The notes below the pieces were generated by a model. The model did not search any database, was not told the DNA's origin, and was given only the letters and a program-made list of their open reading frames with translations. From contig RHGM01000002.1 in NCBI GenBank assembly GCA_003724185.1, positions 1 to 64,000 on the forward strand: a stretch of DNA of 64,000 bases, written 5' to 3'. Positions 34,924-43,637 of the stretch are shown one piece after another; position 1 is the stretch's first letter; the number at the start of each line of letters is the position of its first letter. This DNA comes from Porphyrobacter sp. IPPAS B-1204 (GTDB taxonomy: Bacteria > Pseudomonadota > Alphaproteobacteria > Sphingomonadales > Sphingomonadaceae). The position numbers and the translations under genes are program-made.

Positions 34924-37025
34924 GCCGGTCCGAACTGCACCGCAGGCACTTCATGGCAGGTGCCGGAATATCGTTTCTTTCGGCATGCGCCCCGGCCACC
35001 TTGCGGTTGCAACCGCGGGCCGATGGAGGGTCTGAGCGCTTTGCTCAAGGGGTGGCATCGGCCGATCCGCACCCCGATGGGGTCATGCTCTGGACACGAG
35101 TCGAAGCGTTGCAGCCCGGCAATGTCAGCCTGATTTTGCAGGTGTCGGAACAGGCCGACTTCGACCGCGTCGTGGTCGAGGAGAATGTCGTGGCCCGTAC
35201 ACGGTTCGACAACACCGTCAGGGCGCGGGTGGAAGGGCTCAAGCCTGATTGCTTCTACTGGTTTCGTTTCATCGCCACCGATGGCTCGGTCAGCCCGACC
35301 GGACGCACACGCACTGCGCCCTTGCCGCAGGACGAGCGCGCCATCCGTCTGGCCCTGTTTTCCTGCCAGCATTACGAAAGCGGGTTCTTTACAGCCTATC
35401 GGCGCCTGCTTGCGGATGATGCCGCGCTGCCCTTGCCCGATCAGTTGCACGCAATCGTCCATGTGGGCGATTACATCTACGACAATGTGGGTGGTCGCGT
35501 TCCAAGCCAGGATCTCGCTATCATCGATTTGGTCAATCCCGACGGCAGCCCCCGGCGTGTGCCACCTTTCCCATCGGGCGGGGTCCCCGGAGGGCCGGGC
35601 GGGCCAAGCTCGCGCCTCGCGGTTACGCTTGAGGACTACCGGTTACTGTATCGAACCTATCTGTCAGACCCCGATCTGCAGGCGGCCCGGGCGCTCTACC
35701 CGTTCATCCAGACATGGGACGATCATGAATTCGTGAATGACAGCTGGCAGGGCTTCGGCGGAACCGAGGCGCTCCAGCGGCAGCGATACGACGCGACAAA
35801 GGCTTGGTTCGAGTATTGTCCGGCTATGCTTGGCACGGGCCGCCAGCCCGATGATGCCTTTGTCGCTGCCGAAGTTGCCAATGCGCCAGCTGGCAAAGCT
35901 GAGGCAGACGGCGACTTTTTCGTCAACGAGGCTAACAATCTGGCAGCCATCGGGGCGCTGTCGATTTACCGCCGGCTGCGCATGGGCAAGCATGTCGACT
36001 TGATCGTGACCGATTGTCGTTCCTACCGCGGCCCGCGCGGGTTGGACGAGGCGATCCTCGATACGGGCGAAGTCAAATACCCCGCTGCACCTGTCCCGCC
36101 GCAAATCATCGCCATTCAGGCCGCTGGCCGCGAAGCCAATGGTGGCAGCCCGCCTGAAACAATTACATTCGAGGGGAGCGAACTGCCCAATAGCCGGCGC
36201 CACGATCCGCCAACCTCGATGTTGGGCAGGGATCAGCAGGTCTGGCTTGAAGACGCGCTGGCGACCAGCGACACGACTTGGCGCGCATTGGTCACGAGCA
36301 CACCGCTAATGCGGTTCGGTTTCGACATGCGGTTTCGTGACCCTCATTTGCCAAACGGCCTGCTATGGACCGATGGCTGGGACGGCTACCCTAATTCCCG
36401 CCGAGACCTCGTCGATCATATAGTCACGCGCGGATACAACAACGTGGTTTCGCTCACCGGGGACAGGCATGCCCATTTTGCAGGGTGTGTGAGAGCCGAC
36501 TATGACGACATGACCAGCCCTGACTCCTTCCCAGAGTTCGTGTGCGCGGGTGCCAGCGCTTATTGCCGCGCAAAGGCCCAGTCCCTCAGTTTTGGAAAGG
36601 ATGCAGAGTTGATCCGGCGCTCTGTGATCGAAACGGAGACCGGGCATTATCACTACCGGATGGCGCCGACGCTCAATGCCTGGTTGCTCGCTGGCGGCGA
36701 GGCCGCAGATGCTCTCGGCCCGCGCCTTGATGTTGCCGCAGCACGCCAAAGCGCACGCGATGATGTAAACACACATATCACTTATGCCGACACAGATGCC
36801 TATGGGTACACGGTACTGCGTTTTTCTGCAGGGCCGGTGGAAGCCGAGTTCGTCACGCTCCGTGAACCGCTGGACCAGACATTCGAGAGCCTGAGGCGCG
36901 TGCGGTTTTCGGTCGGGCATGGCAGCGGGCAGGCTTGGCCTATGCCGCGTCTCGATGCGGCGGAAGGAGATCCACCATTGATGGGATTGCGCGAGCATAT
37001 GCTCAGTCGGGCAGACAAGGCATGA
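34920..37025 (+). CDS. PhoD-like alkaline phosphatase / phosphodiesterase (Tat substrate)
   Basis: The 701-aa protein has a twin-Arg motif in 'ELHRRHFMAGAGISFLSAC'; L-S-A-C is also a lipobox, so it may be a Tat-exported lipoprotein. PhoD signatures follow: 'FAQGVASADPHPDGVMLWTR', 'HVGDYIYDN', 'WDDHEFVND', 'MLGRDQQVWLEDAL' and 'SLTGDRHAHFAG'. PhoD enzymes are Ca/Fe-dependent phosphomonoesterases or phosphodiesterases. Here the gene is embedded in a catabolic operon rather than a phosphate-starvation set. It overlaps its neighbours by ATGA at both ends. The chain is longer than the typical ~520-aa PhoD; extra sequence lies between the metal motifs. Confidence 0.9.
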   Translation: MSRSELHRRHFMAGAGISFLSACAPATLRLQPRADGGSERFAQGVASADPHPDGVMLWTRVEALQPGNVSLILQVSEQADFDRVVVEENVVARTRFDNTVRARVEGLKPDCFYWFRFIATDGSVSPTGRTRTAPLPQDERAIRLALFSCQHYESGFFTAYRRLLADDAALPLPDQLHAIVHVGDYIYDNVGGRVPSQDLAIIDLVNPDGSPRRVPPFPSGGVPGGPGGPSSRLAVTLEDYRLLYRTYLSDPDLQAARALYPFIQTWDDHEFVNDSWQGFGGTEALQRQRYDATKAWFEYCPAMLGTGRQPDDAFVAAEVANAPAGKAEADGDFFVNEANNLAAIGALSIYRRLRMGKHVDLIVTDCRSYRGPRGLDEAILDTGEVKYPAAPVPPQIIAIQAAGREANGGSPPETITFEGSELPNSRRHDPPTSMLGRDQQVWLEDALATSDTTWRALVTSTPLMRFGFDMRFRDPHLPNGLLWTDGWDGYPNSRRDLVDHIVTRGYNNVVSLTGDRHAHFAGCVRADYDDMTSPDSFPEFVCAGASAYCRAKAQSLSFGKDAELIRRSVIETETGHYHYRMAPTLNAWLLAGGEAADALGPRLDVAAARQSARDDVNTHITYADTDAYGYTVLRFSAGPVEAEFVTLREPLDQTFESLRRVRFSVGHGSGQAWPMPRLDAAEGDPPLMGLREHMLSRADKA

Positions 37026-38215
37026 AAGCCACGCAAGAAGACGCTTTGGCGGGATCGAGGCTGCCCCTGGTGCTGTGCGCCGCCGGCGCGGTGATCGAGG
37101 GGTTCGACCTTCAATCGGCGAGCGTGACCGCGCCGTTCTTTTCCCAAGAACTGGGCATGTCGATTGCGCAGACAGGTTATGCCTTTACCCTCAATACCTT
37201 GGGGCTTTTTATCGGGGCCATCTTTGGCGGTTGGGCCGCCGACCGATGGGGACGAAAGCCAGTTCTGGTGCTCTCTGTGGCAAGCTTTGGGCTGTTTTGC
37301 CTGTTCAATGCAATGGCGGGCAGCATCGAGACATTTCTTGGCTGGCGCTTTCTGGTTGGCCTCGGGCTTGGCGGGGCCTTGCCCAACCTCATCGCGCTGG
37401 CAGCGGAAAGCGGACCAGCGGAGACCCGCGCACGCAGGGTCACGATCATGTCCGCCGGGATGCCGATTGGCGGTGCTCTGGTAAGCGGCTTGGTTGCCAG
37501 CGGCGTGCTGCCCGGATGGCGTGAGGCCTTCATCGCTGGGGGCGTCATGCCCCTTGTGGTCGCGCTATTGATGCAGCTGCTTTTGCCCGCGCCTGCGCCG
37601 TTGACCGAAGGCCCCAAGACCGAAGGTTCAAGTCCCGCCTTCGTCACCCTTTTCCAAGGCGATTACCGGGTGAAGACCTTGTTGCTTTGGCTTGGTTTTT
37701 TTCTGACGCTCGGGGTTCTCTATCTGGTGCTGAACTGGTTGCCGACCCTCTTGATCGAGCGCGGCTTCGATAAGCAGCAGGCGATCATTGTGTCCCTGTG
37801 CTTCAATTTTTTCGGTGCGATCGGGGCCATCATTCTGGCATTTGTACTTCGCCGTCTGGGGGCCTTTCGGACCTATGTCCTCACATATGTCGGACTGATT
37901 GCGTCAACAGGCGGGCTGGCCCTGATCGGCAATGCACCTCTTCCCGTTTTTGTGGCCGGCGGACTGATTGGTATCTTCGTTCTTGGCGCCCAGTTCCTTC
38001 TCTATGGGCTTGCCACCGAGATTTATGAGGTCCGCATCCGCGGTCTGGGTGTGGGAAGCGCAGTGTCGATTGGACGGATGGGATCGGTCGCCGGACCTGC
38101 TGTGGCAACCGCTATTCTCGCTGCGGGATACGGCCCGAATGCCGTCCTGGTCGGAATTATACCGGCAGCAATTCTGGCGCTGCTGTGTGCGGCACTTCTT
38201 TTGAAGGAGCACTAA
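37022..38215 (+). CDS. MFS transporter, aromatic acid:H+ symporter (AAHS)-like
   Basis: The 397-aa membrane protein has about twelve helices. Motif A between TM2 and TM3 reads 'GGWAADRWGRKPVL', and TM1 carries 'GAVIEGFDLQSASVTAPFF', the D-x-[DQ]-x signature region of AAHS (PcaK/BenK/MhpT-like) carriers. It should move an aromatic or short carboxylic acid across the inner membrane with protons. Start ATG overlaps the PhoD stop (ATGA), which is why I prefer it to ATG 36935. Position after the exported hydrolases suggests it imports their product. Confidence 0.88.
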   Translation: MKATQEDALAGSRLPLVLCAAGAVIEGFDLQSASVTAPFFSQELGMSIAQTGYAFTLNTLGLFIGAIFGGWAADRWGRKPVLVLSVASFGLFCLFNAMAGSIETFLGWRFLVGLGLGGALPNLIALAAESGPAETRARRVTIMSAGMPIGGALVSGLVASGVLPGWREAFIAGGVMPLVVALLMQLLLPAPAPLTEGPKTEGSSPAFVTLFQGDYRVKTLLLWLGFFLTLGVLYLVLNWLPTLLIERGFDKQQAIIVSLCFNFFGAIGAIILAFVLRRLGAFRTYVLTYVGLIASTGGLALIGNAPLPVFVAGGLIGIFVLGAQFLLYGLATEIYEVRIRGLGVGSAVSIGRMGSVAGPAVATAILAAGYGPNAVLVGIIPAAILALLCAALLLKEH

Positions 38216-38222
38216 GCACATC

Positions 38223-38279
38223 ATGACAGCACTTTTCGACATCGCCGCTTTGCTGAGGGCGAAGGGAGCTGCGCAATGA
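38223..38279 (+). CDS. Possible 18-aa leader peptide
   Basis: A short open frame (MTALFDIAALLRAKGAAQ) starts in the 60-bp space between the MFS gene and the FAH gene. Its TGA overlaps the FAH ATG (ATGA). It could serve only to couple translation, or be the remains of a longer deleted gene. No homology recognised. Confidence 0.25.
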   Translation: MTALFDIAALLRAKGAAQ

Positions 38280-39286
38280 AACTCGCCACACTCGACAACG
38301 GCACGCGCGACGGGATGCTGGTGGTCGTCTCGAAAGACCTGACCCGCTGCTGCGCCGCCGGTTATATCGCACCGACCATGCAGGCCGCGCTCGACAATTG
38401 GGAGCGGGTCGCGCCGGAGCTCGAACTGTTGGCCCGCGATGTCGAACACGAGGCCGTGCCGTGCGAGCGGTTCCACGAACGCCAAGCCCATTCGCCCCTG
38501 CCGCGCGCCTACCAGTGGGCCGATGGCAGCGCCTATATCAACCACGTGGAACTCGTCCGGCAGGCGCGTGGGAGCACGGTTCCTGCCAGCTTCTACACCG
38601 ACCCGCTGATGTATCAGGGCGGATCGGACGGTTTCCTTCGCCCGCGTCAGGACATTCCGCTCGGCAATCCGGCATGGGGCTGCGACATGGAGGGAGAAAT
38701 CGCCTGCATCACCGACGATGTGCCGATGGGCGTGTCGGCGGAAGACGCGGCGGGGCACATCAAGCTGCTGATGCTAGTCAACGACGTGAGCCTTCGCGGG
38801 TTGATCCCTGCGGAGCTGGAAAAGGGCTTCGGCTTCTTCCAGTCCAAACCCGCCAGCGCCTTCTCGCCCGTGGCTGTGACGCCCGATGAATTGGGTGACG
38901 CGTGGACTGACTGCCTGATCCACCTGCCGCTGATGGTCGACCTGAACGGCAAGCCCTTTGGCCGCGCCAATGCGGGCAAGGACGCGACCTTCAGCCTTGC
39001 GCAGTTGGTTGCCCACGCAGCCAAGACCCGCAATCTGGGGGCTGGTACGGTGATCGGCACGGGCACTGTGTCAAACAAGGGCGCGGATGGCGGGCCGGGC
39101 CAGCCGGTCGCCGAAGGCGGCGCGGGCTATTCCTGCATCGCGGAGATCCGCATGATCGAAACCATCCGCGACGGCGCGCCCAAGACCCCGTTCATGCAGG
39201 CCGGTGACACCGTGCGGATCGAAATGCGCGACGCCCACAACCACTCCATCTTCGGCGCGATCAAGCAGCACGTCGTCCTGAATTAG
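38276..39286 (+). CDS. Fumarylacetoacetate hydrolase (FAH) family protein
   Basis: The 336-aa cytosolic protein has an N-terminal FAH-type domain ('MKLATLDNGTRDGMLVVVSKD') and the FAH core: 'LPRAYQWADGSAYINHVELVR', 'WGCDMEGEIACI' with the metal-binding E-x-E, 'MLVNDVSLR' with the Asp ligand, and 'GTVSNKGADGG'. The 336-aa, N-domain-containing type is the one used for fumarylacetoacetate in tyrosine/homogentisate breakdown, hydrolysing C-C bonds of ring-fission products. GAAGGGAG seven bases upstream defines the start. No hmgA or maiA is adjacent, so the exact acylpyruvate substrate is open. Confidence 0.88.
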   Translation: MKLATLDNGTRDGMLVVVSKDLTRCCAAGYIAPTMQAALDNWERVAPELELLARDVEHEAVPCERFHERQAHSPLPRAYQWADGSAYINHVELVRQARGSTVPASFYTDPLMYQGGSDGFLRPRQDIPLGNPAWGCDMEGEIACITDDVPMGVSAEDAAGHIKLLMLVNDVSLRGLIPAELEKGFGFFQSKPASAFSPVAVTPDELGDAWTDCLIHLPLMVDLNGKPFGRANAGKDATFSLAQLVAHAAKTRNLGAGTVIGTGTVSNKGADGGPGQPVAEGGAGYSCIAEIRMIETIRDGAPKTPFMQAGDTVRIEMRDAHNHSIFGAIKQHVVLN

Positions 39287-39296
39287 GCTATCCGCT

Positions 39297-39320
39297 TTCC
39301 TAACTGCCTTCGATTAGGAA
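39297..39320 (+). terminator. Weak hairpin after FAH gene
   Basis: TTCCTAA (39297-39303) and TTAGGAA (39314-39320) pair over 7 bp with a 10-base loop, eleven bases past the FAH stop. AT-rich stem and no T-run make it a poor intrinsic terminator. It marks the probable end of the operon. Confidence 0.35.
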
Positions 39321-39518
39321 CGGGCTTATGCGCGGATCGGAGCGCTAGAGCGGCATTTGGCGAAATCCGTCCGGCAGCATGAGCCTCGCGACCGCCGAAA
39401 CCAGAATATCTCGATGCGACCCCTGAAGGCTCATTCCGATCCATCGCCCGAATGTGCCAAGTTACACCAGCGTGCTGCCGTGCGCTCGCGCATGTTTCAT
39501 TAATCGTGAGCCCGCAGA

Positions 39519-40028
39519 TTACGTCATCTCCAGGTCGATTTCGTCGATCATGCCGCTGCGCGGGTCATCATCGCTGACCAGTTCGACCTGTATCCGCAGC
39601 GCCGTCAGCGGCGTGCGCAAATCGTGGCCGATGGCGCCCAGCATCACGTCCTTTTCGCGCAGCATCTGTGCGATCGGCGCTTTCATGTCGTGGACCGCCG
39701 TCACCAGATGACGCACGTCGCGCGGTCCGGACGGCGCGTTCACCGTCTCGTACCCGACCGTGCTCCAGCTATCGGCGGCCCAGCCCTCCGCCTCCCGGGT
39801 AAGGGCGGCAAGCGGGCGGGTGACGCTTCGCACCAGCAGCAGCAGCGGCAGCAGCAACGCGGCAAGGATCACCATCGTTTGCAACAAGAGCGCCGCAATA
39901 GCCTCTCCGATCGGGGCCGGCCCTCGGGTCCGTGCTGTCAGCCACTGGCCGGAATCAAGCTGCACGGAAATCACCAGATTCCGGTTGCCACGTAGCCCCG
40001 GCAACATGGCGGCGCGAATGTCGCGCAC
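39519..40028 (-). pseudogene. Sensor histidine kinase fragment
   Basis: About 169 residues survive. They contain a transmembrane stretch ('TMVILAALLLPLLLLVRSV'), a HAMP-like linker ('TRPLAALTREAEGW') and the H-box 'GHDLRTPLTALRIQVELV'. The ATP-binding N, G1 and G2 boxes are absent: the frame stops seventeen residues after the H-box region. The periplasmic sensor and first helix are missing at the other end, where a stop codon precedes 'DKPRAGTEVRD'. No response regulator is adjacent. It is an internal remnant left by deletions at both ends. Confidence 0.8.
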
Positions 40029-40041
40029 CTCGGTGCCCGCC

Positions 40042-40419
40042 CTAGGCTTGTCTCAGGACGTTGAAGATCAAAGAGTCGGCGACTTCTTTCCAATCTTCAG
40101 ACGCAGGCCAGCTTCTCTTGCCGCCCCAGTTGGCCTCGAAAACAGCATGGGGCTCAAGCGCCTCTCCGTCGAGCGTCACCCAACAATCCACTCCGGTGAA
40201 CCGGGATCGCATTTCGACGGCGAGAAGCCCGTCGCTAACCGGGGTAAGCCAAGGCTCGTCGAATACGCGCCGGACTTTAAACCAGTCGCCAGCTTCACGA
40301 ACGATATCATCGTTGATCAGCCAGCGTTCCTGTGCCCAACCCCACCAGCTGAAAGCGTTCTCCACCACGATTTCGGCGTTTCCCAGACGGTAAAGCCACC
40401 GCTGGCCGTGCAGCTTCAT
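40042..40419 (-). CDS. Small conserved-type protein, unknown function
   Basis: The 125-aa soluble protein is rich in Trp ('AFSWWGWAQERWLINDD', 'CWVTLDGEALEPHAVFEANWGGKRSW'). It has no signal or membrane segment. It starts 19 bases after the M16 protease stop on the same strand and could be co-transcribed with it. I do not recognise a family. Confidence 0.65.
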   Translation of the reverse strand: MKLHGQRWLYRLGNAEIVVENAFSWWGWAQERWLINDDIVREAGDWFKVRRVFDEPWLTPVSDGLLAVEMRSRFTGVDCWVTLDGEALEPHAVFEANWGGKRSWPASEDWKEVADSLIFNVLRQA

Positions 40420-40438
40420 GATCCACACCCCAAGCTTG

Positions 40439-43327
40439 TCAGGGCGCCTCGGGCACGACCCGCAGTTCGACCGGCACCCCGCCAGCGAGGTAGCGCTGGG
40501 CAGCGGCCTGAACGTCTGCCGGGGTGATCGCATCCAGAGTAGCGATCCGCCTGCGTCGCCGATCGAGCAGAGACGGATCGCTCTGGGCTTTCGCCACGAT
40601 GGCAAGCCAGCCTCCGTTCTGCGTTTCAGCCCGCTCGAAATTGGCGCGGATGGGATTGCGGGCGCGCTCGAACAGGTCGGCAGCCGGTGGCTGGGCTGCC
40701 AGTTCCGCAGCAATGGCCCGGATGGTGGCAGCGGTCTCGTCCATTGCCTCGGGTGGGACAGTGGCATAGGCCGCAAGGTAGCCGAACCCCTCGAGGCTGG
40801 GATGCGTGTAGCTAAAGGCTTCGGGGGAATAGGTCGAGCCCAGTTCCTCGCGCAGCTTTTCTGTGAGGCGCAGGCTCATTACTGCAGCCAACAGATCGCG
40901 GGTATAATCGTCGCGCTGGTCGCTGGCGTCCGTCGTGGGCCAACCCAGCGCCAACACTCCCTGATCGGCTGCACCCTTGTGGGTTATCACGCGCGTGGCG
41001 CGATCGGCAGTGAAACGTACCGGGGCTGTCCCTTCCAGAGTCTCGCCGCGCACCTCGCGCGCGGGCAGCGCGCCGAGCGTAGCGGCAACGGCGGCGATGG
41101 CTGCATCGGGATCGAAATCGCCGACCAGTCCGAGCGCAACTGGTCCTTCGGCCAACTGGGGAGCGATCACCGCCCGCACATCCTCCAGGCTGATCTGCGC
41201 GAGGGCGTCGGCATTTTCGAGGCCTGAGCGCGCGTCGCCGCCGGCCATGATCGATCCGAGGCTTAATGACATCACAGCAACCGCGTCGGCCTTCACCTGC
41301 TCCACCACGATTGGCCCGATTCCGGCAAGCTGCGCCGCGGCTTCCGGTCGCCAGCCCGTCGCCGTCAGTCGCGCGCCGAGCAGATCGAGCTGCAATTTCA
41401 GATCGGCAGGGGTGGTTTGGCCATCAGCGACCAGCGCATCGATTTCCCCGTCAAACGGGTTGCCGACCACCTTGCCGGCCAGCACCCGGCGCAGTTCGTC
41501 AACACTGTGCTGTTCCAGCCCGTCAATGCTGGCGACCACCGGGAGCAATTCGCGCAGGCCCTCGCGGTCCCTGGGAAAACGCGCCAATCCGCCGCCGACG
41601 CGCATCGAGTAGACGACTTTGCCCGGCTCGAAATCCGTCAATTTGAGATTGAGCTGAAGCCCGTTGGCAAAGCGCACCGTGCGGATACCGAGATCGGCGA
41701 TGGTCGTGTCCGCAACCACCTTGCCTGGCGCGCCCCATTCGCCATAGGCCCACTGCACTTCGGCCTCCTCGGCCGGTGCGGTGACGGCCACGGCGGCGCT
41801 TTGGGCGAGCACGGCGGCGATGGCCTCGGTCTCGCCGGCGATCGGCTGTTTGGTCGAGACATGCACCACGGTCGGCCCGCCCTGCCAGGCGGCGCGGAAC
41901 GCCTCGCTGACCGCTTCGGGGGTGAGCGAGGCTTCGACGGCCTGATACAGGGTCAGATTGAACGCAGGCGACGTCGGCACCTCATTGTCGAGGCTGGCCT
42001 CCACCAGCTCTTCGGCAAGGTCGGCGCTGAAGCGTCCGGCGGCCTGCGCCACCGCGTTGTTCGCGTCGGTGACGAGGTTTGCCTTCGCCTCGGCGATTTC
42101 GGCTGACGTAAAGCCGAACTCGGCTGCGCGGCGGATTTCCCGTTCGGCAAGCGCCAGTGCCTCGGCCCACTGCCCATCCTTGGCGACTGCCGACAGGCCA
42201 AAGCTCTTGGCGCTGCGAAACAGTGGCTCATCGCTGGCCCCGCCGCCAAGCGTGGGCGATTCCGGGCCGCGGGACAGGGCATTGATGCGATTGGACAGGG
42301 CAAATGCGCCGATCGCGCGCAGGTAGTCCTCGCGCGCGCTGGCCAAGGTGTTGGCATAGGGTTGCCAGGCCGAGATCCGCTGCAATTCCACGATTTCAGG
42401 AGTGGCGGAGTCGACAAAGGCCGCAATGGCGGGCGCGCCTGTGCCGGCGGGAAGAGGGCTGCGATAGGCCTCGCGCGCGGGGCCTTGGCCCTGCCAGTCG
42501 GCAAAGCTCGCCTTGATCCGCGCCTCCATTGCCGCGACATCGAAATCGCCAACGATGGCCAGGGTGGCGCGTTCGGGGCGATAATAGGCGTGGTAAAAGG
42601 CGCGCAGCTGGGCTGGGGTGATGTTGCGGATCCGCTCGACATCGGCCCGCACCCGCTCACCGACCCGTGAGCCTGGCAGCGCGGCCTGAAGGAAATGCGC
42701 AATGCGGCGGCGGCCCGGATCGTTGCGCACCTGCGCTTCGTTGAGTATGATGCCACGCTCGCGATCAACCGCCGCCGGATCGAAGGTCAGCTCGCCGGCC
42801 ATTTCGCGGATCACTTTCAGCGCGGTGCTCACCGTCTCATCATCGGTGCGTGGCAATTGCAGCTTGTAGGTCGTGTAATCCAGCCCGGTTTCCGCGTTGG
42901 TATCGGCCCCGAACGCAAGGCCGAGCTTTTCCAGCATGGGGAGGAGTCGCCCCTCCGGGATGCCCGTGGAGCCGTTGAACGCCATGTGTTCGACAAAATG
43001 CGCCGCGCCGTTTTCAGCGTCGCTTTCCTCGCGCGCACCCACCGCTATGGTGAAGCGGATGGCGGCCTCGCCTTTGGGGTTGCTATTGCGCATCAGCGCA
43101 TAGCGCATACCATTGGGCAAGCGGCCGAACGTAATGTCGGGATCAGCCGGAAAATCCGATTCCGGTATACCCCACGCCGGAAGACCGCTCGTCTCCCCGG
43201 CGATGACGGTCACCAGCTGCGGGGCCGCCTCCTGCGCCAGAACAGCAGGGGCAGCCGCAAGAGCCAGGCCTGCCACCATTGCAAGGGGGGAAACTGCGCG
43301 ACAAAAGCGGATAGTGGTGCGACCCAT
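40439..43327 (-). CDS. M16 (pitrilysin/insulinase) family zinc metalloprotease, exported
   Basis: From ATG 43327 (GGAGG seven bases upstream on the coding strand) the 962-aa precursor has a signal peptide (…ALAAAPAVLAQ). The inverted zinc motif H110-x-x-E113-H114 is in 'AAHFVEHMAFNGS', with the third ligand Glu in 'IILNEAQVRND'. Two M16/M16C halves follow; the second (from about residue 540, 'TVRFANGLQLNLKL') lacks the HxxEH, as expected for the inactive half. Such proteases degrade peptides in the periplasm. A small gene follows, and the four-unit family operon precedes on the same strand. Confidence 0.92.
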   Translation of the reverse strand: MGRTTIRFCRAVSPLAMVAGLALAAAPAVLAQEAAPQLVTVIAGETSGLPAWGIPESDFPADPDITFGRLPNGMRYALMRNSNPKGEAAIRFTIAVGAREESDAENGAAHFVEHMAFNGSTGIPEGRLLPMLEKLGLAFGADTNAETGLDYTTYKLQLPRTDDETVSTALKVIREMAGELTFDPAAVDRERGIILNEAQVRNDPGRRRIAHFLQAALPGSRVGERVRADVERIRNITPAQLRAFYHAYYRPERATLAIVGDFDVAAMEARIKASFADWQGQGPAREAYRSPLPAGTGAPAIAAFVDSATPEIVELQRISAWQPYANTLASAREDYLRAIGAFALSNRINALSRGPESPTLGGGASDEPLFRSAKSFGLSAVAKDGQWAEALALAEREIRRAAEFGFTSAEIAEAKANLVTDANNAVAQAAGRFSADLAEELVEASLDNEVPTSPAFNLTLYQAVEASLTPEAVSEAFRAAWQGGPTVVHVSTKQPIAGETEAIAAVLAQSAAVAVTAPAEEAEVQWAYGEWGAPGKVVADTTIADLGIRTVRFANGLQLNLKLTDFEPGKVVYSMRVGGGLARFPRDREGLRELLPVVASIDGLEQHSVDELRRVLAGKVVGNPFDGEIDALVADGQTTPADLKLQLDLLGARLTATGWRPEAAAQLAGIGPIVVEQVKADAVAVMSLSLGSIMAGGDARSGLENADALAQISLEDVRAVIAPQLAEGPVALGLVGDFDPDAAIAAVAATLGALPAREVRGETLEGTAPVRFTADRATRVITHKGAADQGVLALGWPTTDASDQRDDYTRDLLAAVMSLRLTEKLREELGSTYSPEAFSYTHPSLEGFGYLAAYATVPPEAMDETAATIRAIAAELAAQPPAADLFERARNPIRANFERAETQNGGWLAIVAKAQSDPSLLDRRRRRIATLDAITPADVQAAAQRYLAGGVPVELRVVPEAP

Positions 43328-43637
43328 CAGAATTCCTCCAAAAAATCTCCGGTTGTCATAATGATGCGGGCTTTGACGAGTTCCCGTACGATCAGAAAGG
43401 GGGCGGTTTTGCGGCACCTGCCGCTCATTCGGTCATCACCAAAGCAGACCTTCGCTGTCCCGCCCACCACCGGCCGAGAGTACGGTCAATACGCGAACCC
43501 GAAAATGGAATGGCGGCTTCTGGCGCAACCAGACATTGAGCTCGCCCAAAGCAAGATCGCGAATAGGGCTCACCCCACGATGACTAGCTGCAAGCGGCGC
43601 GCGCCTAACTCGCTTACGCCACCAGCTACCTGATCGA
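43328..43637. other. Gene-free stretch between M16 protease and tandem-family operon
   Basis: No supported gene. It should contain the M16 promoter. Fragments such as GAATGGCGGCT followed by CAGACAT (near 43510-43540) resemble a segment near 47822-47865, hinting at a decayed intergenic repeat, but the match is too short to call. Confidence 0.3.

Noticed and set aside
36363..36998. Long minus-strand frame inside the PhoD gene
   Set aside because: It is a shadow of a high-GC coding region; the PhoD protein has clear motifs on the plus strand.
40042..40776. A 244-aa minus-strand frame reaching to 40776
   Set aside because: The first ~119 residues are an antisense/other-frame shadow of the M16 protease. 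The plausible gene starts at ATG 40419.
43500..43545. Possible second dispersed repeat shared with 47822-47865 (GAATGGCGGCT … GACAT)
   Set aside because: Only about eleven contiguous bases plus scattered matches; too little to claim without a genome-wide search.
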